A stretch of 64,000 nt of DNA from Arion vulgaris (taxonomy: Eukaryota; Mollusca; Gastropoda; Stylommatophora; Arionidae): contig CM036765.1 in the NCBI GenBank assembly GCA_020796225.1, forward strand, positions 2,360,228 to 2,424,227, read 5' to 3'. Within the stretch, counting starts at the first letter, position 1; the number at the start of each line of letters is the position of its first letter. Under the pieces are notes generated by a model. That model ran no database searches and was not told the origin of the DNA. It was given only the letters and a program-made list of their open reading frames with translations. Both the position numbers and the translations under genes were made by a program. Shown here piece after piece: positions 20,831 to 30,800 of the stretch.

Positions 20831-22681
20831 GCTCTTTTCTCTGGTTCTTGTACAGATGACCCATATGTGTCTCTTTGCGGAAATGCGCGTATAACATTAA
20901 TGATACTTTTCCCATTGTAACTTCAAACTCATTAGAAATGTTATATCAATGTCTGTTTTGAGAAGTGAACAATATGACCCAATAGCATCACACTGATTTC
21001 GGTATACGCCTTTAACTAAATGTCCGTGTCGCACTTATGACGTCATTTAATTACATGTTCAAACCTGAGTCTTTTGGTGCATGGAAAATGCAAGAATTGT
21101 TAAAAAAACCATGCCTTGTAATCTGGAACTATAAAGCTCTCCAGTTCTTTCTCGATAGGAGAACTAATCTACTTGTGTCAACTTCTGCTCTCCTTCGTCT
21201 TGCGGAACTAGTTATCACTCTTAACTCCTTTTATTTTAAAGACCAATTCTTTGAGCAGATCAGTGGCGTTGCCATGGGTACTAAAATGGGACCTAGTTAT
21301 GCTTGTCTATTCATGGGTTATCTGAACACTAGTATGGACTACATATGATGGCCCCTTCCGTCTGTCTATCATAGATACATTGATGACTGTATTGGCATTA
21401 CTGATATGCCTGAAGCCGATTTATCACGCTTCATTAATCTCATTAATGTTTTCAACCCTTCTATTCGTTTTACTTCTCACATCTCCACTACTTGTGTCTA
21501 CTTTCTTGACATTACTATCTCCATACGCCTATCCACTATCACTACATCAGTATATTACAAGCCTACTGATGCACATAGTTTTCTCCTTTATACTTCTTCC
21601 CATCCCGGGCTTGTCGTGACTCTTTGCCATTCTCTCAGCTCTTGCACCTTTGTCGCCTTTGTAGCGAGGACGATGATTTTCTTGAGAGAGCTCGCGAGAT
21701 GATTGATTTCTTTCGTAGGCGCCTATACCCGGAGAGGGTGCTTGTCTGGGCTATGCATCGAGTTCAGAAAATTACTCGCCAGCAGGCCCTTACCAGCCAG
21801 CATAGGACTACTAACTCTGAGAGAGTAAAACTTATCTTAACTTTCCACCCCATAGTTCACTGGTGAAAATGTTTTATTCCGTCATCTGTCTATCCTTAAG
21901 TCAGATCCTGAGACCCGTTCTGTCTTCCCCAACTATCCTTTGGTGGCTTACAGACGGGACAGAAGTCTTAAGGATATGTTGGTACAAGTCGCCTTAAGTC
22001 CAATATCCAGACTCATTTTGGCACTGTTCAGTGTGGCCGTCGGCATTGCAACATGTGTGCTTATCTGATACAGACGCGTACTGTATCTTTTCATTTAGCC
22101 ACGTTTCTTATTGACGATGGTTTCACATGCGAGTCCCGTAATCTTATCTATGCCATTATCTGTAAGCGTTGTAACAAGGCTTATATCGACGAGACAGGCA
22201 AGAGGCTCACTGACCGATTTGCCCAACACTTGCGCGACATACGCCAATGTTCTGTGACCTCTGTAGCCACCCATTTCAATGATACTGGTCATTTAGGTGC
22301 TCACGATGTCCAGGTCACAGCCATCCGATCGTGTTCCTCGGATGATCGCAGTCGATTGCTCTGGAGAATCGGTTGATTTCTTTGTATGGTACCTTGCGAC
22401 CACGTGGGCTCAACGTATTACATTCCTATGCTTCTTAGTACTTTCTTTCCCATGCCTTGTAATCTATATGGGTATATGTTGCATGTATTCAAATTATATA
22501 TTTACTAGATTTTCATTGTTTCTCTTCCGTTCTATTTCTAGTTTTATGTGTGTTTTTGTGTTATATTTATTTCGTTATTCGTTTTTATTCCCAGATTTTC
22601 GTTTTATTTCCAGATTTTCATTAGAAACGTTTGTTTTGGTCGTCCATTTGTTTTTTAAAATTTGTCACTCCTGTTGTTCGT

Positions 22682-22720
22682 TGCTTGATAAAGGCCTTGT
22701 TGGTCGAAACGTTGCTGTAT
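22682..22720 (+). other. Hammerhead-like motif of the Penelope-like element
   Basis: The sequence GCTTGATAAA, a short stem GGCC-TTGTT-GGTC, and GAAACGTTGC resembles the core of the minimal hammerhead ribozymes described in Penelope-like pseudo-LTRs (CUGANGA, stem II, GAAAC). The catalytic CUGAUGA is changed to UUGAUAA, so activity is doubtful. Identical motifs lie at 20684-20720 and 50549-50585. This is a motif resemblance only; no fold was computed. Confidence 0.4.
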
Positions 22721-22770
22721 TTTGTAATTGTTTTTGTAATTTGTAAATCTACAGTACTTTGTGATTACGT

Positions 22771-22922
22771 GTTTTGCAATCAAATAGTTTTACTGCAGTC
22801 TCATCTATCTTGCCAATCAAATAGTTTTACTGCAGTCTCATCTATCTTGCCAATCAAATGTTTACTGCAGTCTCATCTATCTTGCCAATCAAATAGTTTT
22901 ACTGCAGTCTCATCTATTTTGT
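22771..22922. repeat. 37-bp tandem units at the Penelope 3' end, 4 copies
   Basis: Units read TGCCAATCAAATAGTTTTAC then TGCAGTCTCATCTAT. The upstream pseudo-LTR and the 49.8-kb copy each have a single unit, so the expansion is specific to this copy. Confidence 0.93.
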
Positions 22923-23910
22923 GAATATAAAAAACCCCATGGAATTCCTCCTGAATGTTGCTATTTTTGTCATCAATGTATTAAATGTCTGTAAACATTA
23001 GTTTCTTCAACCATGCCAATGGACGCGTTAAATATATAGCACAAAGAAGGAAACTTCTAGATGGTATGATTGTTTGAATGGCAAAAATACTTGTAGCGTC
23101 GGGAACATGTGTAGTTACATGCAAGTTTTCAAGTTATTTCATCAAATGGTTACAAAGATACACATTTTTATCTGTGGGCATGACAAGTTGAACGGACTAT
23201 AGTGAGAGAAAGTGAAAAGAAAGGATTAAGCATGAATATAATGAAAACAGAGGTTATGGTTGTCTCCAATAAATCGGAAACACCAACATGTAATATCAAA
23301 ATGAATAATACAACACTGAAACAAGTCCATCGATTCAAGTATCTGGTAACATTCCTAACATCAGATGGAAGATGTACAACAGAGATTAGGAGTAGAATAG
23401 CTCAAACGAAAGCAGCTTTATGAAAATGAAGAACACACTATGCGTGAACTCACTACCAATGACATTGCGAAAACGAGTACTGCAGTGCTATATTGAACCA
23501 ATACTTATGTATGGCAGCGAATCATGGACAATGAACAAACAATCAATACGATCATTGGAAGCCACAGAGATGTGGTTTTACAGAAGAATGCTGAAAATTT
23601 CATGTACAGCAAAGAAAACAAATGTGGAGGTTTTAAATCAGGCCTGCTCACAAAGAAACTTTATCAAAAGAATAAGAATCCGACAATCAAGGTTCTTCGG
23701 GCATATAATGCAAAGAGAAGGTTTAGAGCATTTGGTGACTACAGGTAAAATTCAGGGAAGGAGAGATCGTGGAAGACAGAGGAGAAGATGTTGGATGGCC
23801 TGACATCATGGTTCGACAAACTATCGACATCAGAACTGATTACATATACCAAGCAAAGAGAGTTGTGGAGAGACATGATCGCCTACGCCGGCAGGCACGG
23901 CACTTGATTG

Positions 23911-24299
23911 ATGTACAGAAATCAGTGAAAAACAAAATATTCTAGAGTTACGTCTCTTCGCCATCATTGTCACTTTGATCGCTTGATGTTGAAACTAAGA
24001 CTTTGACAGTTTAGATTTAGTTTCACGTGTCTGAACGAAATATTGACATCACCAGGAACAATTGTTAAGATTTACAACTGGCGTAAGCAAGCCATTACTT
24101 TTTATTGCTCTAACCTTATTTGTAGTGTTTGGAATGCACCTAATGAAGAACAGAAGTAACATTCACCATAGGAGAGAAATGAAAACGTTTTTTCTACGGT
24201 GAGTGGTCTTGGGGCAGAGTGGGTCATGATCTCTTGGTCAGGAATTACCATTTATGATGTTGGAGAACCCATGGGAAAATGCTTTTGTGCAAGCACTCA
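23911..24299. other. Intergenic, no gene recognised
   Basis: Short coding-like stretches occur near 24190-24290, but no family was recognised. Confidence 0.4.
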
Positions 24300-24436
24300 C
24301 TCCTTCCAATATTCAGTGTTAGGTTTAAGGATTGTAGTATTTATCACTTCCAATATTCAGTGTTAGGTTTAAGGTTTGTGGTATTTATCACTTCCAATAT
24401 TCAGTGTTGGGTTTAAGGCTTGTAGTATTTATCACT
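24300..24436. repeat. 44-bp tandem repeat, 3 copies
   Basis: Units carry CTTCCAATATTCAGTGTTAG, GTTTAAGG and GTAGTATTTATCA. Confidence 0.92.
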
Positions 24437-24442
24437 TCAACA

Positions 24443-25050
24443 GAATGATTTTTACTGAGGATGATTTCTTACCTTCAACTGTAACGAACCATACTTCAAT
24501 TGCATCTACCAGCACAGTGCAATAACAAAATTAGTGAAACTGACTGTAGGCCTACAATACCTGTGATTGTAGGACAAGATGGTAGACCTACACGTCCCTC
24601 TGTTTGTACTCTGCCTACAGTGATACACAGTCCTATAGTAATACCAGTACAAATGTCCCCACATCCTCAAGCAGTTTCAAAACCATCCACACTAAGTCAG
24701 CGTAGAAAAAGGGCCAAAACAGCTATCTTTAACTGATACCCATGTAAAAGAAATGTTTGAAGCAGAACTGCTTTCCAAACTAGAGAAATCTAAAAAAAAA
24801 AAATTAAAAGTGTAGGCCTAACACAGATTTGAAAGAAGATTCTATTCCAACCTTGTAATACACAAGAAGATTCTAACAGTGAACAAAATAAGGATTTCAA
24901 TTCAGAAAGTGAATCTGAGGTGTCAGATCTGCCTACTTTAGAAACTGATGACATTGATGTAGTAACTGATATAGATCACTTAAAACCAGGGGATTATGTC
25001 TTAATCAAATTTGCAACCAAAAAGAAATCATTATGTTGCAAAAATAGCTC
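24443..25050 (+). pseudogene. Pogo/tigger-like (jerky-type) transposase C-terminal relic
   Basis: Across several frames the + strand gives RMIFTEDDFLPSTVTNH, SQRRKRAKTAIF then LTDTHVKEMFEAELL, KLEKSKKKKLK, an acidic SESESEVSDLPTLETDDID segment, and LKPGDYVLIKFATKKK. This order (F-x-DDF-LPS-VT, basic linker, K-rich block, 'GDYVLIKFATKK') resembles the end of CENP-B/tigger-family DDE transposases. The identification rests on remembered motif style and the catalytic core is absent, so it is tentative. Stops and frameshifts make it dead. Confidence 0.45.
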
Positions 25051-25261
25051 TTGGTTGTCATGATTAGGTTTTACAAACCATCTTTGCTGGTGGATAATAA
25101 TACTGTATCGTCCACGTACCTAATATATATCTATTAATATTGAAGCCCGTAGACAACAGAAAATGCACCTTTCTCAAGCAACTAAATTTATATGAATATT
25201 TTATGAACCAGTGGGTCCTATTTGTGGCCGTGAATTGGGTGGGTTTTATTCGTTGCACACC

Positions 25262-25456
25262 CAGAAATTAGTTGCATGTTACAGAACAATTTAAAGTTGT
25301 CAGGTAAACATAAATTAGTTACATGTTACAGAACAATTTAAAGTTGTCAGGTAAACAGAAATTAGTTGCATGTTACAGAACAATTTAAAGTTGTCAGGTA
25401 AACAGAAATTAGTTACATGTTACAGAACAATTTAAAGTTGTCAGGTAAACAGAATA
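25262..25456. repeat. 47-bp tandem repeat, 4 copies
   Basis: Units carry AGAAATTAGTTACATGTTAC, AGAACAATTTAAAGTTGTC and AGGTAAAC. Confidence 0.95.
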
Positions 25457-25547
25457 TTGGTATATTTAGGTTATACAGTAAAAAAAATAATTGCATTTGT
25501 TATTTATTTCACTCTGCTTAGAGACCTTACGACGCTGTTTACAATCC

Positions 25548-25573
25548 AAGATGGCTGCCGTTTCCATGGCAAC
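25548..25573. promoter_or_regulatory. YY1-type and RFX X-box-type motifs, side by side
   Basis: AAGATGGCTGCC (25548-25559) matches the YY1 consensus AANATGGCNGC. GTTTCCATGGCAAC (25560-25573) is a near-palindromic RFX X-box. The same X-box recurs at 6312-6325 in the right arm of the foldback element. Motif matches only; no promoter is shown. Confidence 0.4.
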
Positions 25574-25612
25574 CCGATAATTTATTAATGCGAAAGATAT
25601 ATAACTTTTCAT

Positions 25613-27770
25613 TTTAGACCACTGTAGTAGTAACTGCTATGTAGATCACTCTAGTAGTAACTGCTATGTAGATCACTCTAGTATTAACTGCTATGTAGAT
25701 CACTCTAGTAGTAACTGCTATGTAGATCACTCTAGTAGTAACTGCTATGTAGATCACTCTAGTAGTAACTGCTATGTAGATCACTCTAGTAGTAACTGCT
25801 ATGTAGATCACTCTAGTAGTAACTGCTATGTAGATCACTCTAGTAGTAACTGCTATGTAGATCACTCTAGTAGTAACTGCTATGTAGATCACTCTAGTAG
25901 TAACTGCTATGTAGATCACTCTAGTAGTAACTGCTATGTAGATCACTCTAGTAGTAACTGCTATGTAGATCACTCTAGTAGTAACTGCTATGTAGATCAC
26001 TCTAGTAGTAACTGCTATGTAGATCACTCTAGTAGTAACTGCTATGTAGATCACTCTAGTAGTAACTGCTATGTAGATCACTCTAGTAGTAACTGCTATG
26101 TAGATCACTCTAGTAGTAACTGCTATGTAGATCCCTCTAGTAGTAACTGCTATGTAGATCACTCTAGTAGTAACTGCTATGTAGATCACTCTAGTAGGTA
26201 ACTGAACATGTAGATCACTCTAGTAGTAACTGCTATGTAGATCACTCTAGTAGTAACTGCTATGTAGATCACTCTAGTAGTAACTGCTATGTAGACCACT
26301 CTAGTAGTAACTGCTATGTAGATCACTCTAGTAGTAACTGCTATGTAGACCACTCTAGTAGTAACTGCTATGTAGACCAAACTAGTAGTAACTGCTATGT
26401 AGATCACTCTAGTAGTAACTGCTATGTAGATCACTCTAGTAGTAACTGCTATGTAGACCACTCTAGTAGTAACTACTATGTAGACCACTCTAGTAGTAAC
26501 TGCTATGTAGATCACTCTAGTAGTAACTGCTATGTAGACCACTCTAGTAGTAACTGCTATGTAGATCACTCTAGTAGTAACTGCTATGTAGACCACTCTA
26601 GTAGTAACTGCTATGTAGATCACTCTAGTAGTAACTGCTATGTAGATCACTCTAGTAGTAACTGCTATGTAGATCACTCTAGTAGTAACTGCTATGTAGA
26701 TCACTCTAGTAGTAACTGCTATGTAGATCACTCTAGTAGTAACTGCTATGTAGACCACTCTAGTAGTAACTGCTATGTAGATCACTCTAGTAGTAACTGC
26801 TATGTAGATCACTCTAGTAGTAACTGCTATGTAGATCACTCTAGTAGTAACTGCTATGTAGATCACTCTAGTAGTAACTGCTATGTAGATCACTCTAGTA
26901 GTAACTGCTATGTAGATCACTCTAGTAGTAACTGCTATGTAGACCACTCTAGTAGTAACTGCTATGTAGACCACTCTAGTAGTAACTGCTATGTAGATCA
27001 CTCTAGTAGTAACTGCTATGTAGATCACTCTAGTAGTAACTGCTATGTAGATCACTCTAGTAGTAACTGCTATGTAGATCCCTCTAGTAGTAACTGCTAT
27101 GTAGACCACTCTAGTAGTAACTGCTATGTAGACCACTCTAGTAGTAACTGCTATGTAGATCACTCTAGTAGTAACTGCTATGTAGATCACTCTAGTAGTA
27201 ACTGCTATGTAGATCACTCTAGTAGTAACTGCTATGTAGATCACTCTAGTAGTAACTGATATGTAGATCACTCTAGTAGTAACTGCTATGTAGATCACCC
27301 TAGTAGTAACTGCTATGTAGATCACTCTAGTAGTAACTGCTATGTAGATCACTCTAGTAGTAACTGCTATGTAGACCACTCTAGTAGTAACTGCTATGTA
27401 GATCACTCTAGTAGTAACTGCTATGTAGACCACTCTAGTAGTAACTGCTATGTAGACCACTCTAGTAGTAACTGCTATGTAGACCACTCTAGTAGTAACT
27501 GCTATGTAGACTACTCTAGTAGTAACTGCTATGTAGATCACTCTAGTAGTAACTGCTATGTAGATCACTCTAGTAGTAACTGCTATGTAGATCACTCTAG
27601 TAGTAACTGCTATGTAGACCACTCTAGTAGTAACTGCTATGTAGACCACTCTAGTAGTAACTGCTATGTAGACCACTCTAGTAGTAACTGCTATGTAGAC
27701 CACTCTAGTAGTAACTGCTATGTAATCACTCTAGTGTAATGCTATGTAGATCACTCTAGTATGTAATGTT
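25613..27770. repeat. 27-bp minisatellite, about 80 copies
   Basis: Units are ATCACTCTAGTAGTAACTGC then TATGTAG, with ATCACTC and ACCACTC variants intermixed. On the - strand 27 is a multiple of three and no stop occurs, so two long frames of the nonapeptide YIAVTTRVI/V result. They are broken near 26186-26210 by an irregular unit. Composition and perfect periodicity argue for a satellite rather than a gene. Confidence 0.98.
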
Positions 27771-27854
27771 GTATCACGTAATTTCATTGTAGAGATAAAC
27801 AGTTGAAACCTCTACCATAAACCCTTTAGCTGACATGGAAATACATGCTTCAAT

Positions 27855-30800
27855 AATCTTATATGTTTTGTTGTTCTATCAGTACCTTCTATATGTTTTG
27901 TTGTTCTATCAGTTCCCTTCTATATGTTTTGTTGTTCTATCAGTACCCTTCTATATGTTTTGTTGTTCTATCAGTTCCCTTCTATATGTTTTGTTGTTCT
28001 ATCAGTACCCTTCTATATGTTTTGTTGTTCTATCAGTACCCTTCTATATGTTTTGTTGTTCTATCAGTACCCTTCTATATGTTTTGTTGTTCTATCAGTA
28101 CCCTTCTATAAGTTTTGTTGTTCTATCAGTACCCTTCTATATGTTTTGTTGTTCTATCAGTACCCTTCTATATGTTTTGTTGTTCTATCAGTACCCTTCT
28201 ATATGTTTTGTTGTTCTATCAGTACCCTTCTATATGTTTTGTTGTTCTATCAGTCCCTTCTATATGTTTTGTTGTTCTATCAGTACCCTTCTATATGTTT
28301 TGTTGTTCTATCAGTACCCTTCTATATGTTTTGTTGTTCTATCAGTACCATTCTATATGTTTTGTTGTTCTATCAGTACCCTTCTATATGTTTTGTTGTT
28401 CTATCAGTTCACTTCTATATGTTTTGTTGTTCTATCAGTACCCTTCTATATGTTTTGTTGTTCTATCAGTACCCTTCTATATGTTTTGTTGTTCTATCAG
28501 TACACTTCTATATGTTTTGTTGTTCTATCAGTACCCTTCTATATGTTTTGTTGTTCTATCAGACCTTCTATATGTTTTGTTGTTCTATCAGTACCCTTCT
28601 ATATGTTTTGTTGTTATATCAGTACCCTTCTATATGTTTTGTTGTTCTATCAGTACCCTTCTATATGTTTTGTTGTTCTATCAGTACCCTTCTATATGTT
28701 TTGTTGTTCTATCAGTACCCTTCTATATGTTTTGTTGTTCTATCAGTACCCTTCTATATGTTTTGTTGTTCTATCAGTACCCTCTATATGTTTTGTTGTT
28801 CTATCAGTTCCTTCTATATGTTTTGTTGTTCTATCAGTACCCTTCTATATGTTTTGTTGTTCTATCAGTTCCCTTCTATATGTTTTGTTGTTCTATCAGT
28901 CCCCTTTTATATGTTTTGTTGTTCTATCAGTACCTTCTATATGTTTTGTTGTTCTATCAGTACCCTTCTATATGTTTTGTTGTTCTATCAGTACCCTTCT
29001 ATAAGTTTTGTTGTTCTATCAGTACCCTTCTATATGTTTTGTTGTTCTATCAGTACCCTTCTATATGTTTTGTTGTTCTATCAGTACCCTTCTATATGTT
29101 TTGTTGTTCTATCAGTACCCTTCTATATGTTTTGTTGTTCTATCAGTACCCTTCATATGTTTTGTTGTTCTATCAGTACCCTTCTATATGTTTTGTTGTT
29201 CTATCAGTACCCTTCTATATGTTTTGTTGTTCTATCAGTACCCTTCTATATGTTTTGTTGTTCTATCAGTACCCTTCTATATGTTTTGTTGTTCTATCAG
29301 TTCCCTTCTATATGTTTTGTTGTTCTATCAGTACCCTTCTATATGTTTTGTTGTTCTATCAGTACCCTTCTATATGTTTTGTTGTTCTATCAGTACACTT
29401 CTATATGTTTTGTTGTTCTATCAGTACCCTTCTATATGTTTTGTTGTTCTATCAGTACCCTTCTATATGTTTTGTTGTTCTATCAGTACACTTCTATATG
29501 TTTTGTTGTTATATCAGTACCCTTCTATATGTTTTGTTGTTCTATCAGTACCCTTCTATATGTTTTGTTGTTCTATCAGTACCCTTCTATATGTTTTGTT
29601 GTTCTATCAGTACCCTTCTATATGTTTTGTTGTTCTATCAGTACCTCTTTTATATGTTTTGTTGTTCTATCAGTACACTTCTATATGTTTTGTTGTTCTA
29701 TCAGTACCCTTCTATAAGTTTTGTTGTTCTATCAGTACACTTCTATATGTTTTGTTGTTCTATCAGTACCCTTCTATATGTTTTGTTGTTCTATCAGTTC
29801 CCTTCTATATGTTTTGTTGTTCTATCAGTACCCTTCTATATGTTTTGTTGTTCTATCAGTACCCTTCTATATGTTTTGTTGTTCTATCAGTCCCTTCTAT
29901 ATGTTTTGCTGTTCTATCAGTACCCTTCTATATGTTTTGTTGTTCTATCAGTACCCTTCTATATGTTTTGTTGTTCTATCAGTACCCTTCCATAAGTTTT
30001 GTTGTTCTATCAGTACCCTTCTATATGTTTTGTTGTTCTATCAGTACCCTTCTATATGTTTTGTTGTTCTATCAGTACCCTTCTATATGTTTTGTTGTTC
30101 TATCAGTACCCTTCTATATGTTTTGTTGTTATATCAATTCACTTCTATATGTTTTGTTGTTCTATCAGTACCCTTCTATATGTTTTGTTGTTCTATCAGT
30201 CCCTTCTATATGTTTTGTTGTTCTATCAGTACCCTTCTATATGTTTTGTTGTTCTATCAGTACCCTTCTATATGTTTTGTTGTTCTATCAGTACCCTTCT
30301 ATATGTTTTGTTGTTATATCAATTCACTTCTATATGTTTTGTTGTTCTATCAGTACCCTTCTATATGTTTGTTGTTCACAGTACCCTTCTAATGTTTGTT
30401 GTTCTACAGTACCCTTCTATATGTTTTGTTGTTATATCAATTCACTTCTATATGTTTTGTTGTTCTATCAGTACCCTTCTATATGTTTTGTTGTTCTATC
30501 AGTACCCTTCTATATGTTTTGTTGTTCTATCAGTACCCTTCTATATGTTTTGTTGTTATATCAATTCACTTCTATATGTTTTGTTGTTCTATCAGTACCC
30601 TTCTATATGTTTTGTTGTTCTATCAGTACCCTTCTATATGTTTTGTTGTTCTATCAGTACCATTCTATATGTTTTGTTGTTATATCATTCACGTCTATAT
30701 GTTTTGTTGTTCTATCAGTACCCTTCTATATGTTTTGTTGTTCTATCAGTACCCTTCTATATGTTTTGTTGTTATATCAGACCTTCATATGTTTTGTTGT

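Larger units (their letters stand above)
21100..22925 (+). mobile_element. Penelope-like element: reverse transcriptase plus GIY-YIG nuclease (degraded)
   Basis: The + strand encodes ALQFFLDRRTNLLVSTSAL, then FFEQISGVAMGTKMGPSYA (RT motif 4 region, 'G.aMGt.mgP'), then YHRYIDDCIGIT with the catalytic Y-I-DD, TTCVYFLDITISI and TSVYYKPTDAHSFLLYTSSH, all diagnostic of Penelope-like RT. About 170 codons later comes NLIYAIICKRCNKAYIDETG, RLTDRFAQHLRDIR and VATHFNDTGHLGAHD, a GIY-YIG endonuclease with its upstream CxxC. In this copy the usual GETG glycine is Asp. Frames change near 21350, 21700 and 21870, so it cannot make one protein. The 5' part is missing. Confidence 0.9.
19401..23202. mobile_element. 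3.8-kb TIR DNA element, inserted in a LINE
   Basis: The left end TATAGTCCGTTCAAC...CATGCCCACAG (19401-19430) and the right end CTGTGGGCATGAC...GTTGAACGGACTATA (23172-23202) are inverted repeats of about 30 bp. The junctions read TATA on both sides, so a TA or TATA target duplication is possible. The interior holds no recognisable transposase. It carries a LINE tail (19815-20110) and a Penelope-like element with upstream partial copy (20325-22925), so it appears to be a defective DNA transposon loaded with later insertions. Confidence 0.85.
18715..23910 (+). pseudogene. LINE reverse transcriptase split by a TIR element
   Basis: The left part (18715-19400) encodes KLFNDIYNTGYDTKDLRQS, EEHRTISLMSYVTKLL, EEQCGFVERRGTNNAI and NNLRYADDTIIMATNEK, the latter with the catalytic YADD. 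The right part (23202-23910) resumes exactly where the palm ends: RESEKKGLSMNIMKTEVMV, then VHRFKYL, LMYGSESWTMNKQS, EGLEHLVTTGKIQGR and a terminal ELWRDMIAYAGRHGT. The two parts are contiguous in related LINEs. The 3.8 kb between them is a separate element (19401-23202). Frameshifts are present in both halves. Confidence 0.9.

Noticed and set aside
25614..27703. Long - strand frames of a repeated nonapeptide
   Set aside because: They are a product of the 27-bp minisatellite, whose length is a multiple of three. No signal of a real protein.
25613..27770. CRISPR-like array
   Set aside because: The units are directly abutting with no unique spacers, in an intron-bearing animal genome. It is a minisatellite.
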